NCBI GenBank assembly: GCA_963817135.1 | Contig: CAWFNG010000008.1 | Location: 124,001-188,000 of the forward strand | Length of the DNA stretch: 64,000 nucleotides | Source: VAZQ01 sp963817135 | Lineage (GTDB): Bacteria > Pseudomonadota > Alphaproteobacteria > Rhizobiales > Xanthobacteraceae | Direction: 5' to 3' | Shown: one piece after another, positions 34,095-42,823 of the stretch | Position numbering within the stretch: position 1 is the stretch's first letter | Layout of the letters: each line of letters opens with the position of its first letter | Program-made: the position numbers and the translations under genes | The notes under the pieces: generated by a model | Told to the model about the DNA's origin: nothing | The model's database searches: none | What the model saw: the letters and a program-made list of their open reading frames with translations, nothing else

Positions 34095-34823
34095 TCAAAA
34101 TTGACGATCTCCTTCGCGAAAGCGATATCCCACACCATAGAGCGTATCGATCATGTCGAAGGCATCGTCGACCGCCATGAACTTCCTACGCACTCGCTTG
34201 ATGTGACTATCGATCGTACGGTAGTCGACGTGAACGTTTTCGGGATATGCCGCATCCATTAGCGCGTTGCGACTCTTGACTACGCCTGGACGGATCGCGA
34301 GCGCCTGCAAAATTAGGAACTCGGTGAGTGTCAGTGTGACTGGTCTGCCCATCCACGTGCAGGCATGTCGTTCGGGATCGACCCGCAAGTCACCCTGCTC
34401 CAATACCTTGGTGGAGAGTCCTTTGGTGCCGTACCCATAGCCATCCCTGTAACTATCTTTCGCCGTTGCTCGTCGCAATATTACTTTGACACGCTCCAAC
34501 AGGACCCGCTGTGAAAACGGCTTGCGGATGAAGTCGTCCGCGCCGACCTTGAAAGCGAACAGTTCATCAATTTCCTCTTCCTTTGATGTCAGCATGATGA
34601 CTGGCATATCGGAGTTCCGCCGGAGGCACTTCAGAAGCTCCATTCCGTCCATGCGCGGCATCTTGATGTCGAGAATGGCAAGATCAGGTGGACTTGCTTG
34701 AATTCCTCCGAGTGCGGATGCGCCATCGGAATAGGTCATGATCCGGTATCCCTCGGCCTCTAGTGCGATGGATACCGAAGTCAGGATGTTGCGGTCGTCG
34801 TCGACCAGTGCGATGATTGGCAT
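34095..34823 (-). CDS. ChvI-like OmpR-family response regulator
   Basis: A 242-residue regulator. The receiver domain has the acidic pocket DDD at 8-10, phospho-acceptor Asp52 (LAILDIKMPRMDG) and Lys in RKPFSQR. The DNA-binding winged helix ends in the ChvI hallmark RTIDSHIKRVRRKF and ETLYGVGYRF-like DTLYGVGYRF. The likeness to rhizobial ChvI, from IALVDDDRNILTSVSIALEAEG through the end, is strong by eye. Canonical chvI is next to chvG. Here the partner is a DUF4118-type kinase, so this is more likely a paralogue than the master regulator. Confidence 0.9.
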   Translation of the reverse strand: MPIIALVDDDRNILTSVSIALEAEGYRIMTYSDGASALGGIQASPPDLAILDIKMPRMDGMELLKCLRRNSDMPVIMLTSKEEEIDELFAFKVGADDFIRKPFSQRVLLERVKVILRRATAKDSYRDGYGYGTKGLSTKVLEQGDLRVDPERHACTWMGRPVTLTLTEFLILQALAIRPGVVKSRNALMDAAYPENVHVDYRTIDSHIKRVRRKFMAVDDAFDMIDTLYGVGYRFREGDRQF

Positions 34824-35125
34824 AAGCCCCTCTGTAGGTTCGTTGTCGGAGAAGGTGCCGCCCCGTCCCGCGCCTCGCGAACGTCGCGTTGCCCCCGCGC
34901 AACTTGCTCCCGGCAGCTTACACAGCGCTTACTCGGAAATTACAATTTGTTCACGTTATCAGAACTTGCAAGTTTGCCATTTGCGCGGTGTTCTCGGACC
35001 GAGTTTTGGCTCGGCGCAGCATATAAACTTCATATAAACAGTACGAACCACACTTGCTTCGTATCGGCCCTATTTCAGCCGAAGAAACCGGCTATTTCCA
35101 GCCGTATAGGGATTGGGGAGCTAGC
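34824..35125. other. Divergent intergenic region
   Basis: About 300 bases between the minus-strand regulator operon and the plus-strand small secreted protein. It must hold both promoters. AT-rich sequence with CATATAAAC repeated at 35020 and 35033 is notable. No RNA gene is recognised. Confidence 0.45.
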
Positions 35126-35338
35126 ATGCGAAAACTAGTTGTTGCGCTGGCGACAATCGCCGTCCTGACAGCGCCCGCGTATTCCCAGAATTGAGGCAAA
35201 GGATCTAAGAGTTCGCAACCTACCCAGCAGAACGAAGACAAAAAGAAGAAGGATGCTGCCGCAGAGCAGGCTTACAAAGATGCTCTCCGTAGCATCCCTG
35301 AACAAAAGAATTCTGATCCTTGGGCGAAGATGCGCTAA
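35126..35338 (+). pseudogene. Small secreted Lys-rich protein interrupted by an in-frame TGA
   Basis: ATG 35126 (GGGGAG upstream) starts a signal peptide MRKLVVALATIAVLTAPAYS-QN, then TGA at 35192-35194. The same frame continues past it for 47 codons to TAA: GKGSKSSQPTQQNEDKKKKD, then AAAEQAYKDALRSIPEQKN and SDPWAKMR. The whole has the layout of a small secreted family I recall from Bradyrhizobium (signal, Gly/Lys stretch, AYKxALxSIPxxxxxDPWxKxR). The downstream half keeps that pattern, so the TGA is a recent nonsense change or is read through. Confidence 0.75.
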
Positions 35339-35430
35339 CCGAGTGCTGCGGCTCGTAAAGGTGCGAGCGGACGTGCGCCGCTGGCAAACGGCCGATCGCG
35401 CAGAGCACTCAATCTACAGAACACATTCCG

Positions 35431-36585
35431 ATGTCCTCCGCGGTTTCAGCACATATCCTTCTGAAGACAGCGGTCGTTTTCATTGTCTGTGGCGCAATTG
35501 CGGCCTGTGCTACGCCTCGGGCTCAGTTTACCGCAGCCCAGGCGGAGAACGCGCAGTTACCGGGCTTTTCTCACATCAGAGCGTTCGCTGACTCCACAGG
35601 GCGAAAGCTCGAAACGGACCCGGCCAAATTCGATCCGCAAAAAGATTTTGTCTTTTTGGCTCTTTCCGGCGGAGGCGCGGACGGTGCGTTCGGAGCGGGT
35701 ATTCTCAATGGCTGGACGGCGACGCATCAACGGCCGCAATTCACCGTGGTGTCGGGCGCAAGTACGGGTGCACTCATGGCTCCACTTGCCTTTCTCGGGC
35801 CTGAATACGATGACGTTATCAAGGAGATCTATACGGGAGGTCATGCCGAGCAGTTCGTCAAAGCTGTAAATGTCACTAACGTAATCTTTGGCGCAGGTCT
35901 GATAAGCCCAGACAGCGCACGCAGCATTGTTTCACGATTTATAACCCCGCGTGTGCTCGCTGATATTGCGCGAGAGCATCGGAAAGGACGGCGTCTCTAC
36001 GTAATCACTACAAATCTTGACGCGCAGCGGCCGGTGCTATGGGACATGGGCGCAATCGCTGCAAGCGACAGGCCTGATGCTGCCTCGGTTTTCAGTGAAG
36101 TCCTTACCGCTTCCGCCAGCTATCCGGGGGTATTCTCGCCTGTGCTCATCGATGTCGAAGCAGACGGGCACCGGTTCACCGAAATGCATATCGACGGCGA
36201 GGCGACGGACCCGATGTTTGTGGGGCCGGAGAAAATTCTAAAAGGCCTCGGGGTCACGCGTTCCGCGTCGGCTCATAAATCGATGTATATGCTCATCAAT
36301 ACGAAGCTGGAACCAAGCTTCGAGGTGATGGAGAATAATTTACTGCAGGTCCCCAGCCGGGCTGTCTTTACTCTGACCAAGACGGAGCGCCGGAACAGTG
36401 TCCTTGCGGCATATGAATTTGCGCGTAGAAACGGGTTTAAATTCAATCTTACATACCTTCCCAAGGACATCCCGGATAAAGGCTCAACAGAATTCGACAC
36501 AGGCTATATGCAATCGCTGTTTGCATACGGATACGAGCTTGGCCGTTCCGGACAGGCGTGGCAATCGTCGCTGCCGGAGCAGTAA
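35431..36585 (+). CDS. Patatin-like phospholipase, lipoprotein
   Basis: A 384-residue acyl hydrolase. The N-terminus has a lipobox IAAC (Cys26), predicting attachment to the envelope. The patatin oxyanion loop is SGGGADGAFGAG at 79-90 and the nucleophile is Ser111 in VSGASTGA. The second catalytic Asp is in HIDGEAT, where the usual DGG is DGE. It should cleave phospholipids or related esters in the periplasm. It stands alone between the small secreted protein and an ornithine cyclodeaminase-like gene. Confidence 0.88.
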   Translation: MSSAVSAHILLKTAVVFIVCGAIAACATPRAQFTAAQAENAQLPGFSHIRAFADSTGRKLETDPAKFDPQKDFVFLALSGGGADGAFGAGILNGWTATHQRPQFTVVSGASTGALMAPLAFLGPEYDDVIKEIYTGGHAEQFVKAVNVTNVIFGAGLISPDSARSIVSRFITPRVLADIAREHRKGRRLYVITTNLDAQRPVLWDMGAIAASDRPDAASVFSEVLTASASYPGVFSPVLIDVEADGHRFTEMHIDGEATDPMFVGPEKILKGLGVTRSASAHKSMYMLINTKLEPSFEVMENNLLQVPSRAVFTLTKTERRNSVLAAYEFARRNGFKFNLTYLPKDIPDKGSTEFDTGYMQSLFAYGYELGRSGQAWQSSLPEQ

Positions 36586-36726
36586 TTAGTCATGAGCAGG
36601 TAAATCGCAAAGTAACGGCATCATACGGACGCGCACCGTCAGGTGAGTAGACCGGCACGCGGACCGATTTCCAGAGTTTAATTTAATTAGTCGGCCGTGC
36701 GGCATTCCAGGTCCCAGGAGGACGAT

Positions 36727-37830
36727 TTGACGCTCATTCTCAGCAACGTTGATATCGACGAACTTGTTTCCATAGACGAATGCCTTGAGAGACTGGATCA
36801 GACGTATCAGGATCTCGGCAACGGATTGGCGCAGAACCGGCCGCGCAGCGACATCTACGGGCCGATCCGGGATAATGGCCGATACATCTTCAAGACCATG
36901 GACGGCATGGTGCCGCGGTTCGAAGTAGCCGCCGTCAGGCTAAACTCCGATACTGTTCGTTGGAGCGTGACCCCGGCAGGAATTCGCAAGGACAAACAAC
37001 CGACCGGCCCTGGCGGCAAGTGGATCGGTCTGATCATGCTGTTTAGCATGCGAACCGGCGAACCTTTAGCTATCATGCCGGATGGGGTGGTGCAGCGGCT
37101 GCGCGTTGCCAGCACCAACGCGCTGGCGGCCAAGTACATGGCGGCGCAGAATGCGTCGACTTATGCCCTCATCGGGGCGGGATGGCAGGCCAGCGGCCAG
37201 GCCCTCGCCATGGCGGCCGTGCGCAAGCTGAAGGAAATCAGGGTTTACAGTCCGACGCCGGCCAATCGCGAGCGGCTGGCAACAGAACTGGCAAATCAGC
37301 TCAGTATCAAGGTTGTCGCCTCACCGGACGCGAGAACCGCGGTGCGCGGCGCCGACATTGTCGGGACGGCCACTAACAGCATTACTCCCGTGGTTGAACT
37401 CGATTGGCTCGAACCGCATGCCCACGTCACCTGCGTAAAGGAGCTTGAACTCGGTCACGGCATTCTCGGCAACAGCTCACTCGTCGTCGTTCATACGCGG
37501 CTCGACCGGCCGGCAAACTATATCGTCGGCAAGGGCGAAAATCCGATCTTGGATCACGACCCAGAGGAGGGCCTGACCGGCGAGATCGCCAGGACCCGTG
37601 CCAGCAAGCGGCCAAATGAGATCGATTTGAGCAAGCAGCCCGACCTCGGCGAGCTTGCGGCTGGAATGGTCCAGCGGCCGAGGCCAGGCACAATGACAAC
37701 CTTTGTCAATACGATCGGAATGGGCCTGCAGTTCGCAGCCGTCGGCTCGCTGGCCTATGAGAAAGCTCAGGCGGCGGGTCGCGGGCGTGAGATTCCGACG
37801 GATTGGTTTCTGGAAGATGTGCACCCTTGA
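36727..37830 (+). CDS. Ornithine cyclodeaminase/mu-crystallin family protein
   Basis: An NAD(P)-binding enzyme of 367 residues, longer than typical ornithine cyclodeaminases (about 330) and like the tyramine-oxidase-subunit-B branch. Visible parts are the substrate-binding N-domain (FKTMDGMVPRFEVAAVRLNSD), the Rossmann motif ALIGAGWQASGQALAMAAV, and GADIVGTATNSITPVVELDWL. I chose TTG 36727, because AGGAGG sits six bases before it; a GTG at 36697 has no such site. Its TGA overlaps the ATG of the Bug protein gene, so uptake and conversion of the same compound are plausible. Confidence 0.85.
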   Translation: MTLILSNVDIDELVSIDECLERLDQTYQDLGNGLAQNRPRSDIYGPIRDNGRYIFKTMDGMVPRFEVAAVRLNSDTVRWSVTPAGIRKDKQPTGPGGKWIGLIMLFSMRTGEPLAIMPDGVVQRLRVASTNALAAKYMAAQNASTYALIGAGWQASGQALAMAAVRKLKEIRVYSPTPANRERLATELANQLSIKVVASPDARTAVRGADIVGTATNSITPVVELDWLEPHAHVTCVKELELGHGILGNSSLVVVHTRLDRPANYIVGKGENPILDHDPEEGLTGEIARTRASKRPNEIDLSKQPDLGELAAGMVQRPRPGTMTTFVNTIGMGLQFAAVGSLAYEKAQAAGRGREIPTDWFLEDVHP

Positions 37831-38825
37831 TGCGGACCAGCATGGACCGTCGTGAAATGTTGCTGTCAGTCGGCGTATTGCTCGCGGCGGCAACGCTTGT
37901 GCGCGCCGAAGCTGCGGATGGGCGATATCCCGACCGCCCCATCCGCTTGATCGTTCCCCGCACAGGCACAGGCGTGGTCGATGTCGTCGGTCGCGAATGG
38001 AGCGAGAATGTCAGGACTACGCTTGGCGCGACCTATATCGAGAATATCGGCGGGGCAGGGGGAACGATCGGGGCGATGATGGCGGCACGCGCCCGGCCCG
38101 ACGGATACACCTTGCTTCTCGGCACCACGAGCGAGCTCGTGCTCAGCCCGGTGCTCGCGACCCAGCCCTACGATCCCGTGAAGGATTTTGTCCCGATCAT
38201 GATCATGTCGGCGTCGACCGAGGTCATAGCCGTGCATCCGTCGATACCAGCGCACGATCTCAAAGAAATGGTCGCCTACGCCAAGGCCAATCCCGGCCGA
38301 CTCAACTATGGTTCGGCCGGCGTCGGGAGCGTCTCCAATCTGGCCGGCGAGCTCCTCAAGCAAATGGCCGGGTTACCGGATATCGTCCACATCCCCTACA
38401 AGGGAGGGAGCGCGGCGCTCTCGGATCTCGTCTCCGGCCAGATCACCATCGCTACGCCCGCGATTTCAAAAAGCGTGATCGAGCTGCACGGAGCGGGCAG
38501 GATCCGCATTCTCGCCGTCACCTCCGAGCAGCGTCTTGCCGCTGCGCCCGACTTGCCGACCGGGATTGAGCAAGGCTTCCCCGGATTGGTGACGCAGCTC
38601 GTCATCGGTCTGTTTGCGCCCGCGGGTACGCCGCAACCAATCCTCGATCAGATCGAACGAGCGACACGCGACGCCGTGCAGGACAAGGCGCTGCAATCGA
38701 AACTCGCCGCTGCAGGGTTCGAGACGATCACCAACTCCAACCCCGCAAAGGCGGCGGAATATCTCAAGGCGGAGATCGCCCGCTGGACCCCCGTGCTCAA
38801 AGCTGCCGGCATGAAACGGGACTAA
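37830..38825 (+). CDS. Bug/TctC-family periplasmic substrate-binding protein
   Basis: A 331-residue tripartite tricarboxylate transporter receptor protein. A Tat- or Sec-type leader (MDRREMLLSVGVLLAAATLVRAEA) precedes the mature start YPDRPIRLIVP. Family signatures follow: ENIGGAGGTIGAMMAARARPDGYTLLLG, LNYGSAGVGSVSNLAGELLKQMAG and VHIPYKGGSAALSDLVSGQI. ATG 37830 overlaps the stop of the previous gene. There is no TctA/TctB here; it may work with the pair at the left end of the window or with another. Confidence 0.9.
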   Translation: MRTSMDRREMLLSVGVLLAAATLVRAEAADGRYPDRPIRLIVPRTGTGVVDVVGREWSENVRTTLGATYIENIGGAGGTIGAMMAARARPDGYTLLLGTTSELVLSPVLATQPYDPVKDFVPIMIMSASTEVIAVHPSIPAHDLKEMVAYAKANPGRLNYGSAGVGSVSNLAGELLKQMAGLPDIVHIPYKGGSAALSDLVSGQITIATPAISKSVIELHGAGRIRILAVTSEQRLAAAPDLPTGIEQGFPGLVTQLVIGLFAPAGTPQPILDQIERATRDAVQDKALQSKLAAAGFETITNSNPAKAAEYLKAEIARWTPVLKAAGMKRD

Positions 38826-38909
38826 GGCTGGTCCGAATTATCGCGATGAACCTGTATTACGCAATCGAAATGAGAAGGCAGCCGCAACTCGTCAGACGAC
38901 TGATTTTTC

Positions 38910-39743
38910 TCACGCAGTTTGCGGACGATCCTTACCCTCGATCAGCACGCGGTAACCCGAGCGAACATTGGGCCAATAGTCCCAGATTGCGAAATGCTGC
39001 GTGCAGCGATTGTCCCAAAAAGCGATCGAATGATCCGTCCAGCGGAAGCGAACCTGCCAGTGCGGCTTGGCCATGTGGTCGAAGAGAAAAGAGAGCACCG
39101 CATCGCTTTCGTCTCTCGGCAGCTCATTGATGTGAGAGGTGAACCCGCGATTGACGAAGATAAGCTTGCGCCCGGTATCAGGGTGCTTGGCAATGACGGG
39201 ATGGACGGAGACAGGATACTTCGTGGTTGCTCCCTTGTTATAGGCGAGAGCGCCGTCGTGGGTCGCAGTGAAGGGTTCGAGGAAGGCTTTCATCTGCGGG
39301 GAAAGCGCGTCATAGGCCGCATACATGCTTGCGAACAACGTGTCACCGCCTCCGTCGGGCGGTACGATCTTCTGATACAGAATGCTCCCCAGCGGGGGTA
39401 TCTCGGCACAGGATTGGTCGGTGTGCCAGACTTCGCCCGAAACTCGCTTCGAACTCCCGTCGAAATGTTGGCGCCTGATTTCAGGATGGCCAGGGATGAT
39501 TTGCGAGGCTGTACCGTCGCCTCCAACGTGAATGTGCAATCGACCGAAATATTTTGCAAAATCAGTGTGCTGCTTGAAGTTGATCGGCTGGTTGCGAAAG
39601 AAGATGACCTGATGCTTCAACAGGGCTTCATGAACCTCCTGCACCTGTCGATTGCTCAACGACTTCGTCAGGTCGATGTTTCCGACTTCAGCGCCGATGT
39701 GAGGCGTACACGGCGTCAGAGTTATGCTCTCCAACTCCATCAT
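38910..39743 (-). CDS. TauD/TfdA-family Fe(II)/2-oxoglutarate dioxygenase
   Basis: A 277-residue non-heme iron dioxygenase. The metal facial triad is His and Asp of WHTDQS plus the distal His in TQHFAIWDYW, followed by the 2-oxoglutarate Arg in RSGYRVLIEG. The N-terminus LTPCTPHIGAEVGNIDLTKSL is characteristic of taurine and 2,4-D type dioxygenases. I chose ATG 39743, with GGAGCCGG upstream on the minus strand, because the 40 codons before it do not belong to the family. The substrate is unknown. Confidence 0.9.
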   Translation of the reverse strand: MMELESITLTPCTPHIGAEVGNIDLTKSLSNRQVQEVHEALLKHQVIFFRNQPINFKQHTDFAKYFGRLHIHVGGDGTASQIIPGHPEIRRQHFDGSSKRVSGEVWHTDQSCAEIPPLGSILYQKIVPPDGGGDTLFASMYAAYDALSPQMKAFLEPFTATHDGALAYNKGATTKYPVSVHPVIAKHPDTGRKLIFVNRGFTSHINELPRDESDAVLSFLFDHMAKPHWQVRFRWTDHSIAFWDNRCTQHFAIWDYWPNVRSGYRVLIEGKDRPQTA

Positions 39744-39917
39744 TCCGGCTCCGGTTAGCATTCGCAATTCGAAATCCTTCCAATGCCGGATTTGGCGCCA
39801 CGATCGGGCGCTCGTCAAGGCAGGACTTGTTTTACGCACGAAAAAGCCGCGCGAATTCATCATGTAGTGTATTCCCCGCTCGGCATGGTATCGTGGTTTT
39901 TATTCGGGGCGAAACGC

Positions 39918-40898
39918 ATGAAACGGCGCGAGTTCATCAATCTGCTTGGCGGCACGGCAATCGCGTGGCCGGGCGCTGCACGCGCGCAGCACCGGGCGAT
40001 TCCGGTGATCGGTTTTCTCAGCACCGGGTCGCCCGATGAGTTTGCGCTTATTGTCACCGAGTTGCGCCAAGGCCTGCGCGACGTGAGGTTAATCGAGAAC
40101 TACAACGTGGCAATCGAATTCCGCCGGGCGGAGAGACGGTTGGATCGGCTGCCCGCGCTGGCGACCGAGTTGGTCAATTGGCCGGTTGCAGTGCTCTTTG
40201 CTGTCGATAACGCCGCAGCTGTAGCAGCCAAGGCAGCAACAGCGACGATCCCGATCGTCTTTGCAATCGGCGGCGACCCGGTCACTCTCGGTCTGGTGTC
40301 AAACCTTAACAGGCCGGGCGGCAATATTACCGGCGTAACCGCTACAAGCAGGGGGCTCGAAGCGAAGCGGGTAGAGCTGCTGCATCAGCTGGTGGACAAA
40401 GCTACGGACTTTGCCATGCTCATAAATCCGGAAAACCCCGCATCTGACACCCAGTCGCAGGAAGCATTGTCCGCCGCCCGCACCTTGGGGCTGGCGCTGC
40501 ATATCCTGAAAACCAGCAATGACAGCGAGCTTGAGGCAGCTTTCCCGAGCCTTGTCCAACTGCGGGCCGGCGCGCTTCTCATCCCCAACGACGCATTCTT
40601 CAACGGCAAATTTCGTCAACTGATCGCCTTGGCGGCACGGCACTCGATGCCCACGCTCTACCCATGGCGCGAGTATGCGGAGGCTGGGGGCCTTATGTCC
40701 TACGGCACCAACCTCAGAGTCGGGCTTCGCGACGCCACCATCTATCTCGGCAAGATTCTCGCAGGTGCCAAACCGGGTGATCTTCCAGTCCGACAACCGA
40801 CCAAGTTAGAGCTGATCATCAACGCCGAGACCGCCAAAGCGCTCGGTCTCACGGTTCCGCGGAGGCTTCTCGTGAGCGCCACCCAGATCATTCAGTGA
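39918..40898 (+). CDS. Orphan ABC-type substrate-binding protein (TrpX-like, PF04392 type)
   Basis: A 326-residue periplasmic binding protein. It starts with a twin-arginine-like leader MKRREFINLLGGTAIAWPGAARAQ and continues IPVIGFLSTGSP. Family marks are RLPALATELV, PIVFAIGGDPVTLGLVSNLNRPGGNITGVT and, near the end, PVRQPTKLELIINAETAKALGLTVP. No permease or ATPase gene is near. Two more complete copies lie at 42824 and 48083, all on the same strand. Such orphan copies are abundant in Bradyrhizobium-type genomes. Confidence 0.9.
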   Translation: MKRREFINLLGGTAIAWPGAARAQHRAIPVIGFLSTGSPDEFALIVTELRQGLRDVRLIENYNVAIEFRRAERRLDRLPALATELVNWPVAVLFAVDNAAAVAAKAATATIPIVFAIGGDPVTLGLVSNLNRPGGNITGVTATSRGLEAKRVELLHQLVDKATDFAMLINPENPASDTQSQEALSAARTLGLALHILKTSNDSELEAAFPSLVQLRAGALLIPNDAFFNGKFRQLIALAARHSMPTLYPWREYAEAGGLMSYGTNLRVGLRDATIYLGKILAGAKPGDLPVRQPTKLELIINAETAKALGLTVPRRLLVSATQIIQ

Positions 40899-40938
40899 CA
40901 GTTTTGTGCCGCATTCGCGATGAGCGGAGCATTGGACA

Positions 40939-41826
40939 ATGAACGCCATTGTGAGCGTGGCCGCGCTGTTGCTTGCCGTCATCTGCTTCGCGCTCTCGTA
41001 CCAGGCAGGGGCACAACTCCTTCCGGCGAGCTCCCCGGTTTGGGACCCGCAACATTCCGACCTGAACAACCCGCAAATCGAAATCGCGTATGTGGACCCG
41101 AAGAAAGCTGAGTTTAGAGTTCATCCAGGAGAACTTGAAAAAGCGCTACGTTCTCGAGGAATTGCGCGCGTTCCTCGCGCCTTGCGTCTTCCCGGCAAAC
41201 TTACCGTGAAAACCGACGAATGCGGGACGCTCACGGCGCCCTATACTGCAGAACCAAGGGCAACGATCTGCTATGAATATGTCGCCAGAATTGAAGAATT
41301 TGTGCCTGATGATCCCAGCATCATCGTTGGCACGGGAAAATTAAAACGAGAGGATCTCCTCGTCGGTCCTTTCATTATCCTTGCCCTTCACGAGGTTGCG
41401 CAGGCAGTTTTCACATTGCTTAAAGTGCCCGTATGGGGTGACATGAGCGATGCGGCGGATCGGGTCGCGGGCTTCATATTGACCCAGTTCGGCAAGGATG
41501 TGACATGGACATCGCTTATGAGCGCCGCCTGGTATCTGTCGCAGTCGGGCGGCACCGGCGTAAGTGCAAATTTCCTCGTCGCGCGCAATTTGGATGCTCG
41601 GCGTTTTTATAATTATTTGTGCATGGCCTATGCCAGCGACCATGACCGTTACCAGTTCCTGGTGAGGGACCTCGCCCCTCCGACCTGGTTGGCCCCAAAC
41701 TGCGATCACGACTATGAACAGGTTGGAAACGGATTTCGTCAGACGATTCTCCCGCACATCGATCAGGAGTTGCTGAAGAGAGTTCAAGGCACGCGCTGGC
41801 TGGCCGCTTCCGCTCCACAGCAATGA
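40939..41826 (+). CDS. DUF4344-like putative metallopeptidase, zinc motif lost
   Basis: A 295-residue protein with a signal peptide (about residues 1-25). It is a paralogue of the next gene: both share FILxQFGKDV, RFYNYLCMAY / RFFNFLCYGY, DLFKDL-type and TILPHVDxxL segments. In DUF4344 proteins the zinc motif is HExxH. Here the corresponding residues are H151-E-V-A-Q155, so the second zinc-binding histidine is missing and the protein is probably not an active peptidase. It may be a regulatory or binding partner of the intact copy 37 bases downstream. Confidence 0.75.
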   Translation: MNAIVSVAALLLAVICFALSYQAGAQLLPASSPVWDPQHSDLNNPQIEIAYVDPKKAEFRVHPGELEKALRSRGIARVPRALRLPGKLTVKTDECGTLTAPYTAEPRATICYEYVARIEEFVPDDPSIIVGTGKLKREDLLVGPFIILALHEVAQAVFTLLKVPVWGDMSDAADRVAGFILTQFGKDVTWTSLMSAAWYLSQSGGTGVSANFLVARNLDARRFYNYLCMAYASDHDRYQFLVRDLAPPTWLAPNCDHDYEQVGNGFRQTILPHIDQELLKRVQGTRWLAASAPQQ

Positions 41827-41862
41827 CCGGCGACGCTCAACAAGCACGAACAAGGTGCCGAC

Positions 41863-42723
41863 ATGAAGCTTCTCCTGAGTGTCTTGCCGTTATTATTTTG
41901 TCTGACCTGTTCGGTCGTTGCGCCGGCACCCGCTCGAAGCCAAGAGCTTCGCTCCGACATGATTGCGATTGATTATTTCGAACCGAGAGACCCCAAATAC
42001 CGGGCGACTTTTGAGCGAATGAAAAAACGGCGCGTTTTGGAGGAATACGCACGATTTCTTTCGCCGCTGCGGCTGCCGACAAAACTCAGAGTCTGGGCGT
42101 TATCCGATACGCCATATTGCGAGGGCAGCCCGTATTATGACCCGAACTATCGCGCTATGCACATGTGCTATCAATTCATGGACCTTCTGGAAAAACTGGC
42201 GCCCAAGCAAACGACCCCGGACGGGTTTACGCCTCTGGAAGCCACGGTCGGCGCATACGTCGTCGTCATCCTGCATGAGACCGGTCATGCATTGGTCGAT
42301 CTTTTTAACCTTCCAATTCTCGGGCGGGAAGAGGACGCAGCCGATCAGATTGCCGCATTCGTCAGCATGCAGTTCGGCAAAGACGTCGCCCGCTTGCTCA
42401 CCAAAGGCGTCGCTTGGAGCTGGCTGGCGTTGACAAATGGAGTTCTCACGCTCCCTTCCAATCCTGCCTATTACAAAGACCCGCATTCGACCGGTCAGGA
42501 ACGCTTCTTCAACTTTCTCTGTTATGGTTACGGAGGCCAGCCTGACCTGTTCAAGGATCTCGCCGCGCAATTCCTGCCCAAGACACGAGCGCCCGGTTGC
42601 GCTCGTGAGTACCAGCAAATCGCGTTTGCCTTTGCCAGCACCATTCTGCCTCACGTCGATCCTGCCTTAATGGCGAAGGTGCAAGCGACGCAATTCTTCA
42701 TGACGGAGGAACTATCGAAGTAA
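41863..42723 (+). CDS. DUF4344 putative secreted metallopeptidase
   Basis: A 286-residue secreted protein with a signal peptide ending near APARSQ (residue 27). The zinc motif HETGH lies at residues 138-142, followed by ALVDLFNLPILGREEDAADQIAAF, where the Glu-Asp-Ala-Ala-Asp segment supplies the third ligand in this family. Six Cys residues suggest disulfides. It follows its degenerate paralogue by 37 bases and is probably translated from the same mRNA. The biological substrate is unknown. Confidence 0.82.
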   Translation: MKLLLSVLPLLFCLTCSVVAPAPARSQELRSDMIAIDYFEPRDPKYRATFERMKKRRVLEEYARFLSPLRLPTKLRVWALSDTPYCEGSPYYDPNYRAMHMCYQFMDLLEKLAPKQTTPDGFTPLEATVGAYVVVILHETGHALVDLFNLPILGREEDAADQIAAFVSMQFGKDVARLLTKGVAWSWLALTNGVLTLPSNPAYYKDPHSTGQERFFNFLCYGYGGQPDLFKDLAAQFLPKTRAPGCAREYQQIAFAFASTILPHVDPALMAKVQATQFFMTEELSK

Positions 42724-42823
42724 GCCTGATCACATTTCATTTGTCACAAGGAACCACGTTGATGAAACATGCGACAATGCCGACAGGCCAAATTTTTAGC
42801 GTAGTCCTTGGCCGGGGGACGCA

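Noticed and set aside
35192..35194. TGA read as selenocysteine
   Set aside because: The position follows the signal peptide, relatives as I recall them have Gly or similar there, and no SECIS-like hairpin is evident after it.
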